This document shows positions 17,445 through 25,478 of a stretch of 64,000 nucleotides of DNA, in pieces. The position numbers and the translations under genes are program-made. The notes beneath the pieces are model-generated. The model ran no database searches and was not told the DNA's origin. It saw only the letters and a list, made by a program, of their open reading frames with translations. The DNA is from Selenomonadales bacterium (GTDB taxonomy: Bacteria; Bacillota; Negativicutes; Selenomonadales; Selenomonadaceae): contig CAAGHH010000018.1 in NCBI GenBank assembly GCA_900769615.1, positions 1-64,000 of the forward strand. Reading direction: 5' to 3'. The stretch's first letter is position 1, and each line of letters starts with the position of its first letter.

Positions 17445-18964
17445 GCCCTTTCACCTGCCTTTGCTTCCTGAAACCAGCTCTGATATGATGGTATATCAAC
17501 GTTTTCAGCATAACTTGCAGCTTTAGTCAAAGCAGTTTCGGTTTCAGGATGGCGCAGATTATACAGGCAGATTGCTACATCATGCCAATATTTAGCCATA
17601 TCCTTGATAGCTGCTATTGGTATATCCTGATAAACAAACATCGCCAGCTCATACTCTTCCAGCGAAAAAAGTTTTTCTGCAATCAATAGCTGATACTCAG
17701 CAGAAAATTTCTTCGCTAGCAATGTATATTTTAACCTAACCTGCCGCTTAGCCTTGGCTATATAATCAAAGATTTTTTCATATTCTTCCCAGCACTCGTC
17801 GGTTAGATCGTCTGCCACACCATGATAATTCTTAACTATCTGCAAAAATTTAGCTGGCAGTATATCCTCCTGCCACCAAAAATTATTAATATCACTGACT
17901 TGCAAATTCAGCATTGCCTGTATATAAAAACTTATATTGTTATTAACTTTTTTTTGCAGATATTCCTTAGCCTCAATGAGCGTCTTAGCCTGAAAATTAG
18001 CCACTGTATTGGCAATATCATCGACTTCCCAAGCAAAATCTCTAGCTAGCATATTCGATGCTACTAGATACGCCTTCATCGCACCAATTTCCCACGCCCA
18101 TTGCTGCAAAAAATTCCAAACGATTTCATCGCGCTTTGGTGCCTGATTGCCTTTCTCCGGTATTGCCCGTGTCTCAATATACTCAAGCATCTCCCGCTGC
18201 TGAAGCAAGGATTTTTTTTGTTTGCGCATCGTAAGCCGCATAATATGATAAATCTCATATTTAGAATCTATCGTCGGCGGTTCATTGTCTATTGCTGCTT
18301 TAACATAGTGATAAGCCAGCTCATAATCCTCTAAAACATAACAGCACTCAGCCAAATAACGATCAAATAACGGTGTTGCCCTGCCAGCGTCTATTTCACT
18401 CATCAAAAGCTTCAAATTGCGCTCGGCTTTTATTTTCATATATTTTTCGGAGTAGCCTGTATGATATAGAAGCAATTCTGTAAAACATTCAATACGATTA
18501 AGCTCAGCGCCGTTTTCCCGAACATGCTCGTGAATTTTACCAACATAACGCCTTGTTGGTTTATTTTGCCATAAACGCAGTACTACTGAGCGCGAAAATT
18601 CCCGCTTGGTATCCTCCTCGATATCAACAAGCGTAACGGTTATCGCATCACCTTTGGTACTAGCTATCGTCTGTCGAAGCTTGGCCGCTGATTCCAAAGC
18701 AAAATATTCATCAGCATCAAGAAATATAACCCAGTCGCCAGTTGCTTTATCTAAAGCCGCATTACGGGCTGCCGCAAAATCATGCGTCCATTCATAGTGA
18801 TAAACCTGCGCACCATATTCCTTCGCCACCGCCACGGTATTATCAGTTGAACCTGTATCAACCACAATAAGCTCATCAACCTGTCCCTTGAGACTGGTCA
18901 ATGAGCGCGCTAACGTATGTTCTTCATTTTTTGTAATATAACATGCCGAAATCTTTATTGCCAT
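17441..18964 (-). CDS. GT2 glycosyltransferase with C-terminal TPR array (paralogue)
   Basis: 507 residues, built like its neighbour: IKISACYITKNEEHTLARSL, LIVVDTGSTDNTVAVAKEYGA, the DxD motif in FLDADEYFALES, and LLYHTGYSEKYMKIKAERNL, then about 300 residues of helical repeats. It is the first gene after fliC and its terminator. Soluble GT2-TPR proteins next to fliC are candidates for O-glycosylating flagellin in the cytoplasm before export. The donor could be the nonulosonate-like sugar made downstream, but no direct evidence links them. Confidence 0.75.
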   Translation of the reverse strand: MAIKISACYITKNEEHTLARSLTSLKGQVDELIVVDTGSTDNTVAVAKEYGAQVYHYEWTHDFAAARNAALDKATGDWVIFLDADEYFALESAAKLRQTIASTKGDAITVTLVDIEEDTKREFSRSVVLRLWQNKPTRRYVGKIHEHVRENGAELNRIECFTELLLYHTGYSEKYMKIKAERNLKLLMSEIDAGRATPLFDRYLAECCYVLEDYELAYHYVKAAIDNEPPTIDSKYEIYHIMRLTMRKQKKSLLQQREMLEYIETRAIPEKGNQAPKRDEIVWNFLQQWAWEIGAMKAYLVASNMLARDFAWEVDDIANTVANFQAKTLIEAKEYLQKKVNNNISFYIQAMLNLQVSDINNFWWQEDILPAKFLQIVKNYHGVADDLTDECWEEYEKIFDYIAKAKRQVRLKYTLLAKKFSAEYQLLIAEKLFSLEEYELAMFVYQDIPIAAIKDMAKYWHDVAICLYNLRHPETETALTKAASYAENVDIPSYQSWFQEAKAGERA

Positions 18965-19148
18965 TACCGAAACTCCACTATCAACATACTACCATAAAAT
19001 ATTGATTATCATTGCCGTACTGCCTTATATAAATTACATCGTAAATTTTATCTTAATGCTTAAATCAGCCTAATTTAGGCTTTATTCATTATTCATTTTT
19101 CAAAAATCTTATAATTAACTGATGCTATCTAATATAATTCGATATACA

Positions 19149-19181
19149 ACAAAAAAACCCTCCCCAAAGAGAGGGTTTTCA
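19149..19181 (-). terminator. Rho-independent terminator of fliC
   Basis: On the minus strand the stem AAACCCTC / GAGGGTTT closes a short loop and runs into seven T, about 30 bases after the flagellin stop. It separates the flagellin transcript from the glycosyltransferase genes downstream. Confidence 0.85.
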
Positions 19182-19208
19182 TAGCCATATTCACTATAGT
19201 AATGACGA

Positions 19209-20507
19209 TTACTGCAAGAGGCTGAGAACTGAGCTGCTGCTCTGGTTTGCCTGCGAGAGCATAGCCTGAGCTGCCTGCATGAGAACGTTGTTCTTCGTGT
19301 AGTTCGTCATTTCTTTTGCCATATCAGCATCGCGGATAGTGGATTCAGAGGACTGTACATTCTCCGAAGCTGTCGTCAAGTTGCTGCTCGTGTATTCGAG
19401 ACGAGACTGAACTGCACCAATAGTCGTCTGCTGATCGAGTGCTTTCTGAACAGCGCTATCAAGCACGTTTATAGCTGCATTAGCATATTCCTTAGTGGAA
19501 ATGTTGAGCGTCGTGCCATCTTTAGCCTGGAGACCAAGAGCTTCAGCACGCATATCCGTAAGACCTACCTTGATAGCCTGATTAGATTTCGTGCCAACCT
19601 GCAAGTTAATCGAATTATCATTCGATGGATTCTGTGCCCGAATTGACTCGGAGAAGTTATCAAGCAGAGCATTGGCTGATTTCTTAACATTACCTTTCGT
19701 ATCAGTTACACTGAAGGTAATACCAGAAATCTGGTTCTCAATACCAGTACCAGCAGCAGTAATGGTAAGACCTGATTTACCATCGGCCGTAAATACGGTA
19801 TCACCAGCTATATCTTTACCAATAACAGATGTTGCTTCACCTGCTTTTAAATCATTAGCAGCAGTTCCTGCTGTTAAAATACTAGTAATTGTACTTGCAC
19901 CAGTAGCCGTAACTGTATGAGTCTTACCTTCTTTTACATAGGAAAGCGTAATAGTATCAGAAGTCTGAATATTGAGGCTGTTGCCATTACGATCAGTCAA
20001 CGTATTAAACGTACTATCAAATGCAGTGCCAGTGTTGAGACTCTGGTTAGTCATTGACGTCGTCGTAGCCGATACTTTGGAGTTATGCGAACCATCAACA
20101 AGATATTTGCCGTTGTAAGTTACGTTAGCATTATCATTGATCTGGTCTATACTCTGGTCGAGCTCTTTCTGGATCGTCTGACGGTCAGCATCAGTGTTCG
20201 TATCGTTGGCTGCGTTGATAACTTTCTCTTTCAAAGTTTTTAAGATATCAACCGTGGAGCTTACTGCACCTTCAGCAACTTTCATCATGCTGCTGCCGTT
20301 CTGAGTGTTCTGGTTAGCCTGATCAAGACCACGGATCTGAACGCGCATACGCTCGGAGATTGCATACCCCGAAGCATCATCTGCAGCGCCGTTGATCTTC
20401 ATGCCGGAAGATACTTTCTGCAGGCTCTTGGAAAGAGCGGATGAGTTTTTGTTAAGAGTGTTCAGCGTTGAAATAGCTGACATGTTGTTTTTTACTACCA
20501 TTGCCAT
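19209..20507 (-). CDS. fliC: Flagellin
   Basis: 432 residues. The conserved N-terminal D0/D1 region (VKNNMSAISTLNTLNKN, SSGMKINGAADDASGYAISERM) and the C-terminal D1/D0 region (SRLEYTSSNLTTASENVQSSESTIRDADMAKEM, ending ANQSSSSVLSLLQ) flank a Ser/Thr-rich variable middle, about residues 155-300. That middle is the part exposed on the filament and the usual target of O-glycosylation. It is exported by the flagellar type III system with FliS as chaperone. It has its own sigma-28-like promoter, long leader and terminator. A diverged second copy lies at 41253. Confidence 0.97.
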   Translation of the reverse strand: MAMVVKNNMSAISTLNTLNKNSSALSKSLQKVSSGMKINGAADDASGYAISERMRVQIRGLDQANQNTQNGSSMMKVAEGAVSSTVDILKTLKEKVINAANDTNTDADRQTIQKELDQSIDQINDNANVTYNGKYLVDGSHNSKVSATTTSMTNQSLNTGTAFDSTFNTLTDRNGNSLNIQTSDTITLSYVKEGKTHTVTATGASTITSILTAGTAANDLKAGEATSVIGKDIAGDTVFTADGKSGLTITAAGTGIENQISGITFSVTDTKGNVKKSANALLDNFSESIRAQNPSNDNSINLQVGTKSNQAIKVGLTDMRAEALGLQAKDGTTLNISTKEYANAAINVLDSAVQKALDQQTTIGAVQSRLEYTSSNLTTASENVQSSESTIRDADMAKEMTNYTKNNVLMQAAQAMLSQANQSSSSVLSLLQ

Positions 20508-20548
20508 GATAAAATTCCTCCCTGATTTAACAGTAAATTATATGATAA

Positions 20549-20564
20549 CGGTCATCCATGACCG
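20549..20564 (-). promoter_or_regulatory. GGA-loop hairpin in fliC leader (candidate CsrA site)
   Basis: In the mRNA sense the leader reads CGGTC-ATGGAT-GACCG: a five-base-pair stem presenting GGA in a six-base loop, about 42 bases before the start codon. The ribosome-binding site itself reads CAGGGAGGA, a second GGA. This pairing of a hairpin GGA with a GGA over the ribosome-binding site is the arrangement CsrA uses to repress hag in Bacillus, and csrA-fliW are encoded at 24121-24794. Confidence 0.55.
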
Positions 20565-20696
20565 TCGATAGCTATATGCCGATAGCTATTTAAGCTTTAT
20601 AATAAGCAAGCTGCCTAGCTGAGGCTCTTGGCTGCTAGCTGACCTGAGCACTCATTTCCTTACATCTTACATATTATTTTTAGCCTTACATCTAGT

Positions 20697-20722
20697 ATAT
20701 CGTAGGGTTTTCTGATTTCTTA
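20697..20722 (-). promoter_or_regulatory. Sigma-28-like promoter of fliC
   Basis: Minus-strand TAAG, 15 bases, then ACGATAT. This fits the flagellar sigma factor (SigD/FliA) pattern TAAA-N15-(C)CGATAT. The second flagellin gene has the same element with identical spacing. Transcription from here would give a leader of about 180 bases. Confidence 0.6.
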
Positions 20723-20741
20723 ATAGTTTTAACAAAATTTT

Positions 20742-21095
20742 TTAGTATTTCCTATTGAGAATATTACCAATTGGATTTATATCCTGCAAATCATAAGCAT
20801 GAACCGTGGCATTTTGCCGGCGACTTTTGTTGAGCCAAGCTTTGGCTTTATAGATTACCTGCATGTCAATTGGTACTATTTTCTGCACCAATTCCTGACA
20901 CTCAAGCGTCTTGCGATAGCTTTCAGTTTCCGGCAAGGCTTTCATGCGTTCGACAATGATATTGCGCTGTCGCACAAGATCTAAAAATTCATCAATGTCT
21001 TCTTTATTGATAAATTTTAAAAGTTCCTGCGTTAACGTAAGATACATTTGCCAATTTGCTTTAGCCTGCGCCATTTTTTCTGCATTAGCCGACAT
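20742..21095 (-). CDS. fliT: FliT-like flagellar chaperone
   Basis: 117 residues from ATG 21095, which has AGGGAG six bases upstream; the ATG six codons earlier is weaker. It is a small all-helical protein (YLTLTQELLKFINKEDIDEFLDLVRQRNIIVERMKAL) of the type found immediately after fliS, where FliT binds the cap protein FliD and keeps it unfolded for export. Its start overlaps the fliS stop by 11 bases, so the pair is coupled. Sequence similarity in this family is low; the call leans on position. Confidence 0.65.
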   Translation of the reverse strand: MSANAEKMAQAKANWQMYLTLTQELLKFINKEDIDEFLDLVRQRNIIVERMKALPETESYRKTLECQELVQKIVPIDMQVIYKAKAWLNKSRRQNATVHAYDLQDINPIGNILNRKY

Positions 21096-21498
21096 AGCTG
21101 TCTCCCTGTACATTGGTAGTACCTTTTTCCTGACGAGCTTTTTTCATTGCCTGCGCCCAAGCATCTCTCAGCTCCTTGATAATGTCAAAAGCTTCCTGAA
21201 TAAGCTTGGTGTCACCCTTGATATTGCCTTCGACCAGCCGATCATAAGTATAGTTATACAGTGGCATCAGCTGCTTGGCAATATCGTACTCCATATTGAG
21301 CGTAATACGAAATTCGGAGATGATATTTTCCGCTTTTTGGATTGAATTGTTCGCTGCTTCCCATTCTTTGTTATCAATATGTTCCATGCCCTCAGTCATG
21401 AACTTCAAGCAGCCATTATAAAGCATCAGTGTGAGTGCCTCCGGCGTAGCGGTCATTATCTGCTGCCGCTTATAAGCTTCTGCTGCATTATTTACCAT
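21085..21498 (-). CDS. fliS: Flagellin export chaperone FliS
   Basis: 137 residues with the FliS pattern: AAEAYKRQQIMTATPEALTLMLYNGCLKF at the start, then IQKAENIISEFRITLNMEYDIAKQLMPLYNYTYDRL and a helix with FDIIKELRDAWAQA. FliS binds the disordered C-terminus of flagellin in the cytoplasm and prevents early polymerisation. It lies between fliD and fliT, 20 bases after fliD, in the late flagellar operon. In Bacillus FliS also frees FliW from flagellin, linking it to the CsrA switch encoded here. Confidence 0.93.
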   Translation of the reverse strand: MVNNAAEAYKRQQIMTATPEALTLMLYNGCLKFMTEGMEHIDNKEWEAANNSIQKAENIISEFRITLNMEYDIAKQLMPLYNYTYDRLVEGNIKGDTKLIQEAFDIIKELRDAWAQAMKKARQEKGTTNVQGDSYVG

Positions 21499-21517
21499 TT
21501 GTTTGTCCCCTTATTTA

Positions 21518-23593
21518 TTACGAGTTGCCACTAGTTATATAACCAAGTGATACCGATAACTGCTGAATTGCCGTTTCCATCGCGTCATATTTTTTATAAA
21601 GTGCACTTTCATAGCTGTCCATCATAGTCTTAAAATTGGACATCTTGGTCTGCAAATTGAGTATGAGCGTGCCAAGACTGCTGCCATCGGAAGTTTCCGT
21701 TGAGGTTCCAGCGTATGATTTTATCTCCTTTAAGCCCGAGAACAGTTTATCTGATATACGGTTCATAACGCCTTCTTTATCATAATCAGTAGTGGTAGAA
21801 GTCGTACCATCAGCATCAGTGGTAGTAACATCGCCTGATGAAGCAAAGATTTGATATACACAGTCAGGATCGTTAGCCAATGCTGTTTTCAGCTTATCCT
21901 CATCGAGTTGTAAATGACCACGGTCGGTTGATGATGAAATACCTATAGCCATCATACTATTGTATTGACTGTCAACTGAATCAACTGGTGTATAGATTGC
22001 TTCCCGCAAATTACTGATGATTTTGCCTAAAGTCTGATCATGATATAAAAGACCAGATTTAGCCTTTTCATTCCATTTGCTTATCTGATCAGCCGTCATA
22101 CCATTTTCCTGCGATTTGGTAAGCACATCATAATCACTGTACTGTTTTTCATTATACAGTGAATTAAGCTTATCTAGCATCGTGTTGTAGTCTTCGACAA
22201 ATTTCTTGACATTTTCCACCAATTTATCAGTATCATTAGTAACCGTAACCGTCGTAGAGCCTTTAGCTGTAAGCGTATAAGTAACACCACCTACTGATAC
22301 TTTGCCAGTATCAGTACTGTATTCTTTACCGTCAATAGTTACTTTGCCACTGGTACCGCTAGCTGTCTGACCATAGGTATCAGCAGAAAGCTTACTATTA
22401 CTGTCAAAGCTCAGACCATTTATGAGACTGCGCCCATTAGCTGCAGCATCAGTTGTATCACTGCTGGCAACTCCCAAAGTAATTTTAGTCGTGTTATCAT
22501 CAGAAGTCAGCTTTAGCTGTCCTGTCGCATCAAGGGCAGCTGTTACTCCGGCACCAGCATTATTAATTTTATCAATTAAATCGCTTACTGTCGCACTCGT
22601 TACATCATCAATAGTAATCGTTTTGCCGTTAACTGTAAATTCAGCACTGCTACTGCTCCCATTAGTTTTAAACAGCGTACTCAGCTTGTCAGTCGCAGCC
22701 ATTTTGACGCTGGTTTCCATAGTTGTATCACTGCCACCAATGGTGCTTGTTCCTGTATGAGTGTTAAAAGCAATAGCTTCTAATGAACTGGTGATATTGC
22801 CACTAGCATCAGTAGTCTGCTTTACTGCCGCCAGATTCAAATTTTCAATTAGCTTTTTGCCATTAGCTGAAGCCGTACTGCCGTCCTGTGCTACTGATAA
22901 AATAATCTGATTAGCACTGCCACCGTCTTTTTGATAAAGCGAAAACGCATCATTGGTGCTATCATAAGACGCTTTGATATTAGCACCAGCACTATTCAGC
23001 TTCGATGATAAATCATTTAATGTCTGACCACTGTTAAAAATCTCATCGTAAGTAAACGAAATAGTCGAGGTCGTAGAATCAGCTTCGGTACCATCAGCAA
23101 AAGTAAAGCTTATAAGTGCCTGCGAGCTGTCAAATCCATCTGCCTTCATTTTATTCTGAATATCTTTTTGCTCATCAGCAGTAAAAAGTACGTCTTTCAA
23201 GTATATTGATGAGCTGGCACTTGTACTGGTATTGGCTCTGCCAATTTTATCCTTGGTCAAAAGATAAGCATTAGACGAAAGCTCGGTTACGTTGACGGTA
23301 TGTGACATTGCCGAAGCATTAGCATTAGCACTGGCCGTAGCTACCTTGCTGTCAGCTGATGAAGTTCCCATCGGCATCGTCGTCGATGACAGTTTATAGG
23401 TTGACAGAGTTGATTGATTAAATGTGTTTAAATTTGAGTAAAGATCAGCATACGCCTCTTTGCGCCATTCATATTTTACTTCTTTTTTATACAGACGGTC
23501 ATATTCGTTCTGCTTGGTCAACATTCCCATTTTAACCATGGAATCAACGTCGATACCAGAACCTGAAAGACCATATATTCCACTTGTACTCAT
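21518..23593 (-). CDS. fliD: Flagellar filament cap FliD (HAP2)
   Basis: 691 residues, long for the family (usually 450-550), due to an extended Thr/Ser/Ala-rich middle. The N-terminus (ISGIDVDSMVKMGMLTKQNEYDRLYKKEVKYEWRKEAY) is the FliD N-domain; the C-terminal part has KKFVEDYNTMLDKLNSLYNEKQYSDY and ends with the coiled-coil MSNFKTMMDSYESALYKKYDAMETAIQQL. FliD caps the growing filament and folds flagellin. Several internal segments repeat a T-x-x-x-ITLGVA/LTxDxx pattern, pointing to duplicated hypervariable domains. Confidence 0.93.
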   Translation of the reverse strand: MSTSGIYGLSGSGIDVDSMVKMGMLTKQNEYDRLYKKEVKYEWRKEAYADLYSNLNTFNQSTLSTYKLSSTTMPMGTSSADSKVATASANANASAMSHTVNVTELSSNAYLLTKDKIGRANTSTSASSSIYLKDVLFTADEQKDIQNKMKADGFDSSQALISFTFADGTEADSTTSTISFTYDEIFNSGQTLNDLSSKLNSAGANIKASYDSTNDAFSLYQKDGGSANQIILSVAQDGSTASANGKKLIENLNLAAVKQTTDASGNITSSLEAIAFNTHTGTSTIGGSDTTMETSVKMAATDKLSTLFKTNGSSSSAEFTVNGKTITIDDVTSATVSDLIDKINNAGAGVTAALDATGQLKLTSDDNTTKITLGVASSDTTDAAANGRSLINGLSFDSNSKLSADTYGQTASGTSGKVTIDGKEYSTDTGKVSVGGVTYTLTAKGSTTVTVTNDTDKLVENVKKFVEDYNTMLDKLNSLYNEKQYSDYDVLTKSQENGMTADQISKWNEKAKSGLLYHDQTLGKIISNLREAIYTPVDSVDSQYNSMMAIGISSSTDRGHLQLDEDKLKTALANDPDCVYQIFASSGDVTTTDADGTTSTTTDYDKEGVMNRISDKLFSGLKEIKSYAGTSTETSDGSSLGTLILNLQTKMSNFKTMMDSYESALYKKYDAMETAIQQLSVSLGYITSGNS

Positions 23594-23614
23594 TTTACTT
23601 CGCCTCCTCTATTT

Positions 23615-24064
23615 TTAGGCATTTTTGTCCAGGAATGCGCCTAACCAGTCACGAGCTTTTATCATATGCTTTATCATATCCTCAGGCGGTACTTCCTTCA
23701 GCACTTCCTGCGTCTTTTTATCAAGCATCTTGACTGACATCATATTTACTTCTTTATGATACTGAAACTCAAGGTCACAATTCATCTTGCTCATGAGCTC
23801 ATTTAGTTCTTTAGTCATAAAGCTGACGGTGTTTTCATCCATCTTTTGCTGACTGTCTTTATCTTTGTCATTTTGCTGATTAGCATTTTGCGATTCCTCG
23901 CCTGCCTGCACCATGCTATTAGCACTCATTTCATCTATTTGTGCAAGCGTCGACTGACTTTCATTAGCATTTTGATTACTCGCTGCCATAGTATCATTGC
24001 TTACTTTATCGGCAGCACCGGCAACGATAGCTGCCGTTACCACATCCTGGACTTTGCCTATCAT
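23615..24064 (-). CDS. flaG: FlaG-family flagellar protein
   Basis: 149 residues from ATG 24064, preceded by GGAGGG. The first 75 residues are Ala/Asn/Gln-rich and probably disordered. The C-terminal 75 residues carry the FlaG motif: LNELMSKMNCDLEFQYHKEVNMMSVKMLDKKTQEVLKEVPPEDMI. FlaG proteins influence filament length and are usually found before fliD, as here (21 bases). The exact molecular role is poorly known. Confidence 0.85.
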   Translation of the reverse strand: MIGKVQDVVTAAIVAGAADKVSNDTMAASNQNANESQSTLAQIDEMSANSMVQAGEESQNANQQNDKDKDSQQKMDENTVSFMTKELNELMSKMNCDLEFQYHKEVNMMSVKMLDKKTQEVLKEVPPEDMIKHMIKARDWLGAFLDKNA

Positions 24065-24120
24065 TGTTATCCCTCCATAGATCATATACTAAAGTTTTCC
24101 ATAACTAAATTTAATTAATT

Positions 24121-24351
24121 TTATTTAACCGGCAAGGCATGACTTAAATCCAGCTTTTGCGGGACGGCGGTTGCTGCCTGCTGATTTTCTTCCTGTATTG
24201 CTCGATAGATTTCACCACGATAAATCTTGACTTCCCGCGGTGCATCAATAGCAATGCGAACGTTATCACCCTGCACATCAACGATATTTAAGACGATATC
24301 ATCACCTATCATTATTTGCTGATGGGGTTTACGCGTTAGTACCAGCATCAC
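24121..24351 (-). CDS. csrA: Translational regulator CsrA
   Basis: 76 residues. MLVLTRKPHQQIMIGDDIVLNIVDVQGDNVRIAIDAPREVKIYRGEIY is the full CsrA beta-strand core, including the RNA-contacting N-terminal LTRK and the later RIAIDAPxxVxIxRxEI. It is followed by a variable tail. CsrA binds GGA in mRNA hairpins and blocks flagellin translation; FliW antagonises it. The start overlaps the fliW stop by 4 bases (ATGA). A GGA hairpin in the fliC leader at 20549 is the obvious target. Confidence 0.97.
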   Translation of the reverse strand: MMLVLTRKPHQQIMIGDDIVLNIVDVQGDNVRIAIDAPREVKIYRGEIYRAIQEENQQAATAVPQKLDLSHALPVK

Positions 24352-24794
24352 TTTGCCTCCTTTTTTTCAGGAAACAATCTGTGCTTAGTATTATAACGGC
24401 TCTTGTCGAGCACCAGCTGTCTAGCCTGCATATTAGCAGTGTTTATTACTACTGGTGCCATCAGGTTAGCTGTCATATTCTCAACCTTGCCACCAGGAAT
24501 CGTAAGCAGTGTATAAACTAACATATCTTCTTCGCGCTTAAGCTCAAGCTTGTTTTGATTTTCATCATCAAGCTCAAATTCATAATCAGGGAAGAACACA
24601 AACGGCATTGTCATCAAGAATGCCAAATCCGATGTCGTAAGCGATTGTAAAAATACATACGGACTCTCGTCATCATAAGGAATTATCAAAAATTCATGTT
24701 CATCTTCAAACGCTGGTATACCATCAGCAAAGTGCACAATTTTTTCTTCATCAACTTCGATTTCGCCAAAACGCAAGGTGTTGACCTTTCTCAT
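24348..24794 (-). CDS. fliW: Flagellar assembly factor FliW
   Basis: 148 residues with the FliW fold: VNTLRFGEIEVDEEKIVHFADGIPAFEDEHEFLIIPYDDESPYVFLQSLTTSDLAFLMT, and later LTIPGGKVENMTANLMAPVVINT. FliW binds CsrA allosterically and releases flagellin mRNA for translation; flagellin competes for FliW. The genes fliW and csrA overlap by 4 bases, the standard partner arrangement in Gram-positive-type flagellar systems. Confidence 0.95.
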   Translation of the reverse strand: MRKVNTLRFGEIEVDEEKIVHFADGIPAFEDEHEFLIIPYDDESPYVFLQSLTTSDLAFLMTMPFVFFPDYEFELDDENQNKLELKREEDMLVYTLLTIPGGKVENMTANLMAPVVINTANMQARQLVLDKSRYNTKHRLFPEKKEAK

Positions 24795-24817
24795 ACAATT
24801 TCCTCCTGCTCCGCATT

Positions 24818-25396
24818 TTATGCGTAAATATCATATTTACCTTCGGTCACCCACATCCGTACTGACGGCTTCTGTTTTAAATAAGTCTCAACTTGCCCTG
24901 GCGTAAAATGCGTCTTGGCAAAACCTTCCGTTTCAATATGCTCAGTTACATCGCCTGGATCTGTTTCGCCTTCGGCTTTAACTGGCGTATAGCTTATCTT
25001 CGGGTCAGGAATGAGCTCCGTTACGATATGCCGTTCCTGTTTTATCTTGCGCGCAAGTTCACTGTCATAGCGATCCTTTACGGGCGTATGACCAGGTTTA
25101 CCGCCATTATCGATGTTATCCCATGCTTCTTGCGTCCACTTAGAAGTAGTCTCCTTCAAGTCGCTAAAACCTTTGTCGCCATGCTCCCGAGCAAAATCCG
25201 TATGATTGGTAAAACCATACGAATGCCGGCTCTCATAGGTATCAATTTCAATTGATGGCTGGGTCCAATGTGCATTTGACCGGGCCTGTTTATTTTCACA
25301 GTGAAGCGTAGCTGGTACATAGTGGGCTTCCAGCTTTCCTAGCTGCGTTCGCATCCCGATTAGGGGCTGTGTTTGCCGTATATTAAGTCGCAGCAT
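24818..25396 (-). CDS. DUF6470-type flagellar-cluster protein
   Basis: 192 residues. It begins LRLNIRQTQPLIGMRTQLGKLEAHYVPATLHCENKQ and has a mainly strand/loop, basic-aromatic composition with Ile-Asp-Thr-Tyr-Glu and a middle rich in Trp, Lys and Asp. Proteins like this (DUF6470) sit between flgL and fliW in many Firmicutes, exactly as here, but have no established function. No signal peptide or membrane segment is seen. Confidence 0.65.
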   Translation of the reverse strand: MLRLNIRQTQPLIGMRTQLGKLEAHYVPATLHCENKQARSNAHWTQPSIEIDTYESRHSYGFTNHTDFAREHGDKGFSDLKETTSKWTQEAWDNIDNGGKPGHTPVKDRYDSELARKIKQERHIVTELIPDPKISYTPVKAEGETDPGDVTEHIETEGFAKTHFTPGQVETYLKQKPSVRMWVTEGKYDIYA

Positions 25397-25478
25397 AGAT
25401 GTTCACCCTTTCCCTAGGAAATCATGCTAATCCATTATATGTATAATATACTACAAAAAATCTAAAATAACCTGTTAT

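Noticed and set aside
19591..19920. Long + strand reading frame inside fliC
   Set aside because: It is antisense to a clear flagellin gene and lacks start signals; codon pattern follows fliC.
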